This document shows positions 15,105-23,399 of a stretch of DNA of 24,533 nt, in pieces. The stretch spans positions 1 to 24,533 of the forward strand of contig SFDZ01000028.1 in NCBI GenBank assembly GCA_004557405.1, read 5' to 3'. The stretch comes from Bacteroidales bacterium (GTDB lineage Bacteria; Bacteroidota; Bacteroidia; Bacteroidales; Paludibacteraceae). A program made the translations under genes and the position numbers. How positions within the stretch are numbered: position 1 is the first letter of the stretch; each line of letters begins with the position of its first letter. The notes beneath the pieces were generated by a model. It saw only the letters and a program-made list of their open reading frames with translations. It made no database searches and had not been told where the DNA came from.

Positions 15105-15983
15105 TCACTCTTCTGTTTCGCGATATTTCAATGGCGTGGTGCCTGTGTTTTTCTTGAAAAATTGCACCATAGCCGACGAACTCGAAAAATGCAGATTTTC
15201 GGCTATCTGCCACACGCTTGCATCGGTTGTTTTCAGTTGTATTTTGATTTCCAAAATGACGGCATCGTCCAGCCACGCCATAACCGATTTGCCGGTAATA
15301 CTCACAATGGCTTTCGACAAATATTTGGGTGTCAGATGCATTTTGTCGGCATAAAATTTCACGGTACGATTGTCCTTATAGTATTGTGCCACGTATTTGA
15401 AAAACGTGTCGGACAATTTTTCGGCGTTATATTTGGCGGTCGCTTCGTCCGCATCGACTTCGGAGCGTTTATATATGCTTCCAATGACCAGCAGCATAGC
15501 ATAAAAAAATGTTTCCAGAATTTCGGTGCGGTAGCATTGGGTTGTGCTGTTGTAATTTTTGCCAATCAATGCCAAACAATCCTGCAACATTTCATAGTCG
15601 GTGCGATTCAGGCGTACAGTCGGTCGGCGCCGCGCCATGCCGATAATATCAGTATTGAGCGACATCGGGAAATTTCTGATTACATCGAGCGTTACCACTA
15701 TTTTTGTAGCCGCGTAGTCGGGTGTGGCACCATAATATTTGAGCACCGCATCGGGCGCCAGCAACAGCAAATCGCCGCCACACACTTTGTATTTGTGCCC
15801 ATTGACCGACATTTCGGCACGACCGGTTTGAAACAACGCCACTACAAACCCATCGAAGGAGATAGGTACAGCATTGGCATAACGCGCCACAAGTTGATCG
15901 GTTTCGAGGTAAAAATCGCCATGTGTACACTCCTCATCGTCCCGCCGCAAGGCATCTATCGTTAGTTTTTCAATTTTTTCCAT
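15105..15983 (-). CDS. AraC-family transcriptional regulator
   Basis: The protein has 292 residues. The C-terminal third (about 190-290) is the double helix-turn-helix of the family: FYADKMHLTPKYLSKAI is the first motif, and VWQIAENLHFSSSSAMVQFF followed by GTTPLKYR the second. The N-terminal part resembles a cupin sensor (GDFYLETDQLVARYA, GGDLLLLAPDA). The protein binds DNA and responds to an unknown small ligand. It is divergent from the SDR gene across a 193-bp region, so it may control that gene and itself. No operator could be identified. It ends 91 bp before the cysK leader but appears transcriptionally separate. Confidence 0.88.
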   Translation of the reverse strand: MEKIEKLTIDALRRDDEECTHGDFYLETDQLVARYANAVPISFDGFVVALFQTGRAEMSVNGHKYKVCGGDLLLLAPDAVLKYYGATPDYAATKIVVTLDVIRNFPMSLNTDIIGMARRRPTVRLNRTDYEMLQDCLALIGKNYNSTTQCYRTEILETFFYAMLLVIGSIYKRSEVDADEATAKYNAEKLSDTFFKYVAQYYKDNRTVKFYADKMHLTPKYLSKAIVSITGKSVMAWLDDAVILEIKIQLKTTDASVWQIAENLHFSSSSAMVQFFKKNTGTTPLKYRETEE

Positions 15984-16176
15984 TTATCGATATAAGTTTA
16001 CGCCGCAAAATTTGATATTTTTACAGCATCAAACATCGTGCAAATCGCAGTAATTTTTATTTTTTTTAATAACATTTAACCACAAGAGAATAGTATTACA
16101 AAAAACTATGTCGGCAAATGGCAACATGTACCATTTTTTTTTGTAATTTAGCGGTCGCATAACAAAGCAACGTATC

Positions 16177-16983
16177 ATGCAACAAAAAATCGTATTGGTT
16201 ACCGGTGCATCGTCGGGTTTTGGGCGCGCCATTGCCCAACAATTATCGCGCGAGGGGCACATCGTATTCGGCACGAGCAGGCACGCCACCCACGCCGACT
16301 ACTGCCATATACTGCAAATGGACGTAACGTGCGGCGCTTCGGTAGCAGCCGGCATTGCGCACATCATCGACACCTATGGGCGCATCGATGTGGTGATAAA
16401 CAACGCCGGCATTGGTATAGGCGGCGCCGCCGAATTGGCCACCGACGACGAAATACGTTTGCAGATGGAGACCAATTTCGGAGGCGTGGTCAACGTGTGT
16501 CGCTGCGCACTGCCACACATGCGCCGACAACGCAACGGACGCATCATCAACATCAGTTCCATCGGCGGACGCTTTGGCATACCGTACCAAGGATTGTACA
16601 GCGCATCGAAATTTGCCATCGAAGGTTACAGCGAAGCCTTGAGCCTCGAGACGGCACAATTCGGCATCGATGTTACGATAGTGGAGCCCGGCGATTTTTG
16701 CACGGGATTCACCGCCAACAGACGCATTTCGGCCGTAACCTTGGCCAACGACGACTATCGGCAATCGTTTCAGCGCGTGTTGACAAACATCGAAAACGAC
16801 GAAAAACACGGTGGGCAACCGGAATATTTGGCACGCCGCATCGCAAAAATTGTAGCGAGCCGCCATCCAAAATTACGCTACGTCGTTACGCCCAATGTGG
16901 TGCAGCAACTATCCGTACGGTTGTCGCACTTGCTGTGCGGCCGCCATTTTCAGGCGCTGCTGCGTTATTTCTACCGCGTGTAG
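16177..16983 (+). CDS. Short-chain dehydrogenase/reductase
   Basis: The 268-residue protein is a classical SDR. The nucleotide-binding TGASSGFG is at 9-16, NNAG at 75-78, and the catalytic residues are S128, Y141 and K145 (YSASK). It oxidises or reduces a hydroxyl or keto group with NAD(P). The substrate is unknown. The absence of an acidic residue directly after the second strand (FGTSRHA) leans towards NADP. It is divergent from the AraC regulator, which may control it, and convergent with the broken U32 gene with only 38 bp between. A weak -7 box, TAATTTAG, lies at 16144-16151. Confidence 0.9.
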   Translation: MQQKIVLVTGASSGFGRAIAQQLSREGHIVFGTSRHATHADYCHILQMDVTCGASVAAGIAHIIDTYGRIDVVINNAGIGIGGAAELATDDEIRLQMETNFGGVVNVCRCALPHMRRQRNGRIINISSIGGRFGIPYQGLYSASKFAIEGYSEALSLETAQFGIDVTIVEPGDFCTGFTANRRISAVTLANDDYRQSFQRVLTNIENDEKHGGQPEYLARRIAKIVASRHPKLRYVVTPNVVQQLSVRLSHLLCGRHFQALLRYFYRV

Positions 16984-17021
16984 CAGACGAAAATTTACAA
17001 AAAAAGCGAAGAAAACGTCAG

Positions 17022-18131
17022 TTACTGCCGCCCACGTTTGGTGATAATCATTTCGCAACGAGCGCAATCGAATGTGAGGAGTAAGTCGGCACTACCGCAT
17101 TGCAAAACCAGTGGCTCACGAGGCGGATTTTGCGGTTTTTGTTTGGGGCACCAACCAAAACTGTAGCGCAAACAATGTTTCGTGCGCATCAATTCGGCGC
17201 CATCGACCGGCGAAGCCTCGAAAGCACGCTGCACAACCTGTGCGCCATGACGTTCGTAAAAAGCGACAGCCTTGTTGTTCAACACGTTAGCACGATAATC
17301 GAGCACCGACTGCGGGAAAGGATGCGTCGTGGGACGCACCACGACTGTCCGTTTCGGGAACTGCGACTGACGCACTTCGGCCAAACGCCGCATCAACGTG
17401 CGCCGAGTATCAGCCATCTGCGACACAGGCACAAACCAAACATCCGACATATTCAACTGAAAATCAGACAATTCAAAATCCGTATCGCCTAATTTAGAAA
17501 ACTGTGTACGCAACACTTCGCGTGCACGTTCAACATTGTTGGCCGGTGTTTTGACTGTTTCCATCAGACAAGTTGCAACGTTGTTGTCCTCGTCGCACGC
17601 GGTACAAAGCAAGCCTTCGGCATGGTCGGACACCGTGATGCGGACGGCGATTTTGCGTTCGGCCGTTTTGCCCGCCAACACTTTTTCGAAAGCCGTATCC
17701 TGATTACGATAAAGCATAGTGCCGGGTTGTATTGGCGGCATTTTCAGCGGAAACAAACGTCCCTGCTCCACTCTATTGACCCGAAAGCCTATCAAATCGC
17801 CCGCTGTGCCAATGCCACACAGGCCGTCGCCATTGACTATCGGTACTTGCGAATCGACAGTTAAAGCATTATCCGACAGTGCTTTAACCCTTCCAATCGG
17901 TTCGCCAAGCGATTTAGGCGTATCGAACGACACCATATCGGTACGCCGGCCGGTGAGGAAATAGTCGGTAGCGCCGCGATAGAAAGTTTTTTGCGGATTC
18001 GGGCTGAAAAAAAAGCGCGTTTTACCCGACGATGCCCGGCATGCGGTGCGCCCTTCGAGCAGTGCATCGAGTTGACGGCGATAGTAAGCCGTCAGATTTT
18101 TGACGTAGTTTTCGTCCTTCAAGCGTCCCCG
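17022..18131 (-). pseudogene. U32-family peptidase, C-terminal fragment
   Basis: This is the downstream part of a U32 peptidase (YegQ/RlhA-like) gene, in a different frame from the N-terminal fragment. Homology-like sequence starts at GRLKDENYVKNLTAYYRRQL (from about 18131) and continues for about 370 codons to the stop at 17022, including C-terminal cysteines near the end. The frame is open upstream to an ATG at 18248, but that stretch encodes an Arg/Cys-rich shadow with no family features. The residues normally found between SLKDF and KIEGRLKD are absent from every frame, so part of the gene is deleted rather than merely frame-shifted. Translation of this fragment alone is doubtful. Confidence 0.75.
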
Positions 18132-18801
18132 AGGCATCGAAATCTTTGAGCGACAGCAGATGTTTGCCATCAGCCAACATGCGGCCGTCGGCATCGAGCA
18201 ACGTATATGGCAAACGGCACATCTGCGCACACGCCCCACGATTGGCACTGCGTTGCCGCAACGCTTCGCTCAGATAGCACTGACCGCTGTACGAAACGCA
18301 CAAGGCACCATGCACAAAACACTCGAGCGACACTGTCGTATTGGCGGCAATATGGCGTATTTGCGCCAACGACAATTCGCGCGCCAGCACCACCTGTTCG
18401 AAGCCGCACTGCTCAAGGAACTGCACCTTTTCGAGTGTCCGATTGTCGCACTGCGTGCTGGCATGCAGCGGTATCGGCGGCAAATCGAGTTCGAGCAATC
18501 CCATGTCCTGCACTATCAGTGCATCGACACCGATATTATACAAATTGTTGATTATCAGACGACTTTGTTCCAATTCATCGTCAGTCAGAATGGTATTCAG
18601 CGCCACATATACGCGTGCATAAAAGCGATGAGCGTACGCCACCAAACGTGCGATTTCGTCGAACGAATTGCCGGCGGCCTGTCGAGCGCCAAATTTCGGA
18701 GCACCAATATACACAGCATCGGCGCCATGGTTCACTGCCGCAATGCCCACATCGGCATTTTTGGCCGGCGCCAACAATTCTATTTTCTGCCGCGAAGTCA
18801 T
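18022..18801 (-). pseudogene. U32-family peptidase, N-terminal fragment (frameshifted)
   Basis: The frame has 259 codons, of which about 223 look like the family: MTSRQKIELLAPAKNADVGI at the start and the U32 signature LECFVHGALCVSYSGQCYLS with its Cys residues. After LLSLKDFDA (about 18133) the frame continues in non-homologous sequence to a stop at 18022. U32 proteins include collagenase-like peptidases and RlhA, which hydroxylates 23S rRNA. An intact Bacteroidetes relative is usually around 600 residues. The start overlaps the MmcQ/YjbR stop by four bases (ATGA), so the gene was the last of the operon that begins at 21434. A sequencing or assembly error is possible. Confidence 0.8.
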
Positions 18802-19148
18802 AAAGGCATCGATTCGCGGTCGCGTTTGGGGAGTCCGCCGTACACCAAGTGATAGGAGTTGTCAATCATTTCGTGCAATACGGTTGTAGGCACATCGGCT
18901 TGCAAATAGACTGTGTTCCAATGTTTTTTGTTCATGTGCCAACCGGGCACCACGCCCTCGTAGCGTTCGCGCAACTCGACGGCGACATCGGGTTTGCACT
19001 TTAAGTTCACACGGTCGGCACGTTCCAAATCGACCAATGCAAACATGTGTCCGCCGATGCAAAACACCAATGTTGTGTCGTCGAACGGGAAACGCTCTTC
19101 GACATAGGGCAACGCCAAGCAATAGGTGCGCAAATCTTCGATATTCAT
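18798..19148 (-). CDS. MmcQ/YjbR family protein
   Basis: The 116-residue protein matches the MmcQ/YjbR family: an N-terminal LRTYCLALPYVEERFPF, then HMFALVDL, VNLKCKPD, and PGWHMNKKHWNTVYL (about 68-82) with the conserved Trp, His and Lys residues. The family has a CyaY-like fold and is thought to bind DNA. Its cellular role is poorly defined. It overlaps the S4 gene upstream (19145-19148) and the U32 gene downstream (18798-18801), both by four bases, so the three are translationally coupled. Confidence 0.92.
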   Translation of the reverse strand: MNIEDLRTYCLALPYVEERFPFDDTTLVFCIGGHMFALVDLERADRVNLKCKPDVAVELRERYEGVVPGWHMNKKHWNTVYLQADVPTTVLHEMIDNSYHLVYGGLPKRDRESMPL

Positions 19149-19363
19149 AGCACGTTTATCAGAAAATGAGCGAACCGAATCGTGTCGCCCGAAACGATTT
19201 TGGCGCGTTTACGCCATTCGGTCTGTCCGTTGCGACAAACCAATCCATCTGTTACCACTTGTTGCGCCATGCTGCCCGATTCCACCACATTCACCGCCTT
19301 CAGTAAGGCTATCAACGGGATAAAACTTTCGCCGGTGCGCAAACGAAAATCGATTGTTTCCAT
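19145..19363 (-). CDS. Small S4-domain RNA-binding protein (YbcJ-like)
   Basis: The 72-residue protein is a stand-alone S4 domain: FIPLIALLKAVNVVESGSMAQQVVTDGLVCRNG contains the helix-turn and the GLVxxNG turn, and RKRAKIVSGDTIRF completes the fold. S4 domains bind structured RNA, often rRNA or tRNA. The specific target of this YbcJ type is not known. It begins 14 bp after the WbpB stop and overlaps MmcQ/YjbR by four bases, so it lies within the sugar-gene operon although its function looks unrelated. Confidence 0.9.
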   Translation of the reverse strand: METIDFRLRTGESFIPLIALLKAVNVVESGSMAQQVVTDGLVCRNGQTEWRKRAKIVSGDTIRFAHFLINVL

Positions 19364-19377
19364 TGGTTTTCAGAGAG

Positions 19378-20343
19378 TTACCAGCCAAAAGGATGTTTTG
19401 CAGCCGGCAACTTGGCCAACGGATGATAATCGCCCACCAAGCCCACGGGCTGCGCATTGCGAATGGCATGCACGATGTTGATGGACTCACGCGCATCTTC
19501 GATGCCGAAACCATTTCCGGTCAGAATCCGTTTGTAACTTTCGGTGTGCAATTCGGTAAATCCTTGGCTGAATTCAAACTCCGAGCCATCGATATTGATG
19601 GTGCGATAGGTACGTTTTTCGCCTTGCACAGCATTTTCGGGCAGATTGTCGGCGTTGATGCTCAGGAAGTAACGCACCCGCGCCTTTTCGAGTTCGAGGT
19701 ATCCGGCGCAGCGGTCGTGAGCCATGACATGGACAATGTTTTTTGTAACTTTGCCGAACACCCATTGCAGCATGTCGTAGAAATGCACGCCGATGTTGGT
19801 GGCTATGCCGCCACTTTTGTGAACATCGCCCTTCCAACTCGTGTAATACCAGTTGCCGCGCGATGTGATATAAGTCAAATCGACATCGAAAATTTTGTCT
19901 TTCGGTGCGGCATCGACTTGTTGTTTCAACGCCACGATGGACGGGTGCAAGCGCAGTTGCAAAATAGTGTTGATGCGGTGTCCGGTTTCTTTTTCTATCT
20001 GCACCAATTGGTCGATGTTCCACGGATTGAGCACCAATGGTTTTTCGCAGATGACATCGGCGCCGAGCCGCAAACTGTAACGCATGTGCGCATCGTGCAG
20101 GTAGTTTGGCGTACAAATCGACACATAGTCGATTTTTTTGTCGGTAGCCTTGATTTTCGAGCAATGGCGGTCGAAAATTTCAAACTCGGTAAAGAAGTCG
20201 GCTTGCGGGAAATAACTATCCATAATGCCGACGCTATCGAACTTGTCGTAAGCCGCCACCAAGCGGTTGCCGGTATCCTTAATGGCGCGTAAATGTCGCG
20301 GTGCAATGTAGCCCGCAGCGCCTATCAACGCAAAATTTTTCAT
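19378..20343 (-). CDS. wbpB: UDP-GlcNAc-uronate 3-dehydrogenase, WbpB/WlbA type
   Basis: The 321-residue Gfo/Idh/MocA oxidoreductase begins MKNFALIGAAGYIAPRHLRA, very close to Pseudomonas WbpB and Bordetella WlbA. The nucleotide-binding loop is GAAGYIA (8-14), CEKPLV (99-104) holds the conserved Lys101, and GIATNIGVHFYDML (179-192) holds the catalytic His187. LTYITSRGNWYYTSWKGD is also typical. The enzyme oxidises C3 of UDP-2-acetamido-2-deoxy-glucuronate with NAD, which in this family is recycled using 2-oxoglutarate. It follows WbpD by 27 bp. Its partner WbpE lies at 4286-5425. No UDP-GlcNAc 6-dehydrogenase (WbpA) is in the window. Confidence 0.93.
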   Translation of the reverse strand: MKNFALIGAAGYIAPRHLRAIKDTGNRLVAAYDKFDSVGIMDSYFPQADFFTEFEIFDRHCSKIKATDKKIDYVSICTPNYLHDAHMRYSLRLGADVICEKPLVLNPWNIDQLVQIEKETGHRINTILQLRLHPSIVALKQQVDAAPKDKIFDVDLTYITSRGNWYYTSWKGDVHKSGGIATNIGVHFYDMLQWVFGKVTKNIVHVMAHDRCAGYLELEKARVRYFLSINADNLPENAVQGEKRTYRTINIDGSEFEFSQGFTELHTESYKRILTGNGFGIEDARESINIVHAIRNAQPVGLVGDYHPLAKLPAAKHPFGW

Positions 20344-20370
20344 CGCTATTGATTTTTATTTTTTTGATTT

Positions 20371-20946
20371 TCAACGTTTTAACGACACTTCGCCATTCAT
20401 CAGTTGGTAGTGTTCGCCCGTGGCCGGACAAACGGCTTCGCCATTGAGGTCGAATTTGAGTTTTTCGCCGTATGCGCTCACCCATCCGATTTGTCGTGCG
20501 GGGTTTCCCACCATCAGTGCATAGGGTTTCACATTTTTGGTAACGACCGAGCCTGCGCCAATCAGAGCATACGCACCAATCTCGTGTCCGCACACGATAG
20601 TGGCATTTGCGCCAACGCTTGCTCCGCGATGAATGATTGTCGGGCGGTATTCGTTTTTGCGCGACACATGACTACGCGGATTTATCACGTTGGTAAACAC
20701 CATCGACGGGCCAAGGAACACATCGTCCTCGCACACAACGCCGGTATAGACCGACACGTTGTTTTGAATTTTCACATTGCGTCCCAAGCGCACATCGGGC
20801 GAAATAACCACGTTTTGGCCAATGTTGCAATCGTCGCCGATGACGCAGCCCGCCATGATGTGTGAAAAATGCCAAATTTTGGTGCCTTTACCGATATGGC
20901 ATCCCTCGTCGACATACGCCGACTCGTGTTTGAAGTAATCGATCAT
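20371..20946 (-). CDS. wbpD: UDP-3-amino-GlcNAcA N-acetyltransferase, WbpD/WlbB type
   Basis: The 191-residue acyltransferase forms a left-handed beta-helix from hexapeptide repeats: IGKGTKIWHFSHIM, IGDDCNIGQNVVIS, LGRNVKIQNNVSVY and IGAYALIGAGSVV. VFTNVINPRSHVSRK and ARQIGW match WbpD/WlbB closely. It acetylates the 3-amino group of UDP-2-acetamido-3-amino-2,3-dideoxy-glucuronate with acetyl-CoA, the last step to the di-N-acetylated sugar. The C-terminal GEAVCPATGEHYQL is also family-like. It begins 14 bp after the lipoprotein stop and is followed by WbpB, so the two are in one operon. Confidence 0.93.
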   Translation of the reverse strand: MIDYFKHESAYVDEGCHIGKGTKIWHFSHIMAGCVIGDDCNIGQNVVISPDVRLGRNVKIQNNVSVYTGVVCEDDVFLGPSMVFTNVINPRSHVSRKNEYRPTIIHRGASVGANATIVCGHEIGAYALIGAGSVVTKNVKPYALMVGNPARQIGWVSAYGEKLKFDLNGEAVCPATGEHYQLMNGEVSLKR

Positions 20947-20960
20947 TGCCTATTGTCTTT

Positions 20961-21434
20961 TCACCACAGCAACACCAAGCGGAACAGCATTGGTTCCGGT
21001 TCCCACGTCGTGTCGATTTCGTAATTGAAATCACTCTGCGTGAGATAGATACGCACATTACCTATGCCATAGTCGTAATCGATGGTTTCGGTGTAGAATA
21101 CCCATTTTGTTTCGCCGCCTTCAGTTACCGACTCCTCGCGATGCCGAGTGATAGGCAATAATTGTTGTATGCGATCTTCGGTACCTGAGTTATACTCTAT
21201 GTAGCACTGCGTCATGCCGTAATCATAGATGAACTCTGTCAGTTCCGGCACATTGAAATCGGCATAGAAATAGTTGTTATTGGCGGCATTGGAGTATTGC
21301 CATTTATCCACTTTCAGGTCAATAATTTTCCAAGTGCCCACGCCGGGGTCGCCTTGGTCGCCTTTGGGTCCTTGCGGTCCTTCGCAAGCCACCAACAGCA
21401 AAGCCGTCAACATCAAGAACAGTACTCTCTTCAT
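20961..21434 (-). CDS. Lipoprotein with a short collagen-like repeat
   Basis: The protein has 157 residues from the ATG at 21434. An in-frame ATG at 21464 would add ten residues ahead of the signal peptide, so it is less likely. The signal peptide ends in a lipobox LLLVAC, giving lipid-modified C17, and is followed at once by GPQGPKGDQGDPG, four Gly-x-y triplets. The rest is rich in Tyr, Asp and Thr and looks like a small beta domain. Lipoproteins of this layout are common in Bacteroidetes, and their function is unknown. It is the first gene of the wbpD-wbpB operon, with a strong promoter upstream. Confidence 0.8.
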   Translation of the reverse strand: MKRVLFLMLTALLLVACEGPQGPKGDQGDPGVGTWKIIDLKVDKWQYSNAANNNYFYADFNVPELTEFIYDYGMTQCYIEYNSGTEDRIQQLLPITRHREESVTEGGETKWVFYTETIDYDYGIGNVRIYLTQSDFNYEIDTTWEPEPMLFRLVLLW

Positions 21435-21512
21435 AAGTATTACATTTTTATAATTCATTATCAACCATTTAGTAATTTATCATTACCAACGATAGCCACA
21501 AAATATCATTTG

Positions 21513-21543
21513 CAAAGATACTACATTTTCGATATTGCACAAA
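21513..21543 (-). promoter_or_regulatory. Promoter of the lipoprotein-wbpD-wbpB operon
   Basis: On the minus strand TTTG (21540-21543) and TATCTTTG (21513-21520) have a 19-bp spacer, an excellent match. The leader to the ATG at 21434 would be about 70 nt. It lies between this operon and the upstream sugar-transferase gene, so the two sets can be expressed separately. Confidence 0.75.
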
Positions 21544-21584
21544 TTTTCCGTCCTATTTTTTTTACGCCAAGTAGCGCCAAGAGA

Positions 21585-22172
21585 TTAGGCGATGATGGCG
21601 ACAAACGTTTGAAATATAAGTTTAATGTCGTACCAGAAACTATGGTTCTCTACATACTCCAAGTAAAGCCGTAATTTTTCTTGCATTATGACTTCTATAT
21701 AATACTTTTCCGGGTCTTCTGCTTTCTCTAGCAGTTCGTTCTCATTTCGGAATTTAATGCTTGCAGGGTCGGTAATCCCAGGACGCACATCCAGAACATG
21801 CAACTGCTCTTTGGTCCAATAATCCACATAGTGTCTCACTTCGGGACGCGGTCCCACAAGACTCATATCACCAATAAACACATTTATCAACTGCGGTAGT
21901 TCGTCTATCTTGAATTTACGAATGAAATAGCCCGAGCGTGTTACGCGAGGGTCGCGCCCTCCTATGGTAACGAGGCTACCTTTGTCAGCCCCAACACGCA
22001 TGGAGCGGAACTTAAAAATACGAAAATCTCGGTTGTAACGCCCTACACGCACCTGACGATAGAAGACCGGTCCAGGCGAATCTAACTTTATCCAAATAGC
22101 GACTAAAAGAAACAAGGGTGAAAGCAAGAGTAAGCCAAACCCACTCGCCACAATGTCAAATAAGCGTTTCAT
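21585..22172 (-). CDS. Polyprenyl-phosphate sugar-1-phosphate transferase (initiating glycosyltransferase)
   Basis: The 195-residue protein is a small monotopic phosphoglycosyl transferase of the PglC/WcaJ C-terminal type. It has an N-terminal re-entrant membrane helix (residues 9-29), then SPGPVFYRQVRVG, FKFRSMRVGAD, KIDELPQLINVFIGDMSLVGPRPE and RPGITDPASI. These carry the catalytic Asp-Glu pair and the substrate-binding segment. It transfers a sugar phosphate from a UDP-sugar to undecaprenyl phosphate at the inner membrane, the first step of a repeat-unit glycan. The start is 9 bp after the aminotransferase stop. The sugar is unknown and could be a 4-amino or di-N-acetylated sugar. Confidence 0.93.
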   Translation of the reverse strand: MKRLFDIVASGFGLLLLSPLFLLVAIWIKLDSPGPVFYRQVRVGRYNRDFRIFKFRSMRVGADKGSLVTIGGRDPRVTRSGYFIRKFKIDELPQLINVFIGDMSLVGPRPEVRHYVDYWTKEQLHVLDVRPGITDPASIKFRNENELLEKAEDPEKYYIEVIMQEKLRLYLEYVENHSFWYDIKLIFQTFVAIIA

Positions 22173-22181
22173 CTTATCGCA

Positions 22182-23390
22182 CTATTTGGCAGATACAATA
22201 GCCACAAAGTTATCTATCACATACTGCACTTCTTCGTCCTTCAAGCAAGTATGAAGCGGCAATGTAATCTCATTGGCAAAACGAGCATACGCATTTGGAT
22301 AGTCGGCAATGTCAAATCCTAAGTTTTTGTATGCTGTCATCATCGGTAGTGGCTTATAGTGTACATTCGTCGCTATACCCTGCTCTGCCATTTTGACTAT
22401 GATTTCTTGTCTTCGATCGGTATCTGCGCCCGGTATTCGTGTGATATAGAGATGTCCAGAAGATTGGTGCTGCTCGCTATAATGGTCAAGCACCTCTATT
22501 CCCAATGGTCGGAAAGCCTCATCATATCGGTGGATAATCTGCTTACGCCGTTCCAATAACGAAGGATAACGCTTCAACTGTACTAAGCCAAGTGCTGCCA
22601 TGATATCGGTCATGTTGCACTTGTACCAAGGTCCGACAATATCATACTCCCATGCGCCCAACTTCGTTTTAGCCAATGCGTCTTTGGACTGTCCGTGCAG
22701 AGAATAGAGTTGCGCCATGTGGTAGAGTTCATCTTCGTCTATACCGGGAATGGGCCTCCACGTGAGTGCTCCTCCTTCCGCCGTGGTCAGGTTCTTCACT
22801 GCATGGAAGGAGAAAGATGTAAAATCCGCTATTGAACCCACCATCTTCCCATGATACGAAGCACCAAAAGCATGTGCCGCATCCGCACTAATCGCCACAC
22901 GCCCTATGGCACGCTGAATATCATTAGAGGGTTGGAAGAGGTGTTTCTTTCGCTCCACGATAGCAAAAATACGGTCGTAATCACAAGGGATACCGGCAAG
23001 ATCAACCGGGATAATCGCTTTCGTAGCAGGCGTTATTGCTTTTTCCAACGCCTCATAGTCCATCTCCAAACAGTCGGGCTGTACATCAACCATTACTAAC
23101 TTTGCTCCTACATGGCAAACAACTGATGCAGTAGCAGTATAGGTATAAGCCGGAACGATTACCTCATCGCCCGCACCTATACCCAATAAGCGCAATGCCA
23201 TCTCAGCACAAGCGGTCTGGGAATTGAGACACACCGCCTTGTTCACCCCCACATAGGAGGCTATCTGACGCTCCAACTCTTTGGTTCTCGGACCGGTCGT
23301 TATCCATCCGCTCAAGATGGCATCCGCGACCTCTTTCACCTCCGCCTCTGTCATATCCGGCGGAGAAAACGGAATATTAAAACGTTTCAT
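22182..23390 (-). CDS. DegT/DnrJ/EryC1/StrS sugar aminotransferase
   Basis: The 402-residue PLP enzyme is a second sugar aminotransferase, clearly different from the one at 4286. The Schiff-base lysine is K199 in SFSFHAVKNLTTAEGG. The Asp binding the pyridine nitrogen is in ISADAAHAFGA (167-177). LNSQTACAEMAL (55-66) binds phosphate. GPWYKCNMTDIMAALGL is typical of enzymes that aminate C4 of UDP-4-keto-6-deoxy sugars. It probably makes an amino sugar for the glycan whose initiating transferase follows 9 bp downstream. No 4,6-dehydratase is in the window, so substrate is not settled. Confidence 0.9.
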   Translation of the reverse strand: MKRFNIPFSPPDMTEAEVKEVADAILSGWITTGPRTKELERQIASYVGVNKAVCLNSQTACAEMALRLLGIGAGDEVIVPAYTYTATASVVCHVGAKLVMVDVQPDCLEMDYEALEKAITPATKAIIPVDLAGIPCDYDRIFAIVERKKHLFQPSNDIQRAIGRVAISADAAHAFGASYHGKMVGSIADFTSFSFHAVKNLTTAEGGALTWRPIPGIDEDELYHMAQLYSLHGQSKDALAKTKLGAWEYDIVGPWYKCNMTDIMAALGLVQLKRYPSLLERRKQIIHRYDEAFRPLGIEVLDHYSEQHQSSGHLYITRIPGADTDRRQEIIVKMAEQGIATNVHYKPLPMMTAYKNLGFDIADYPNAYARFANEITLPLHTCLKDEEVQYVIDNFVAIVSAK

Positions 23391-23399
23391 ATTCTTCTA

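Noticed and set aside
21566..21602. GCGCCAAG and GGCG repeats as a terminator after the sugar transferase
   Set aside because: The hairpin is weak and on the minus strand is followed by A residues rather than a T run.
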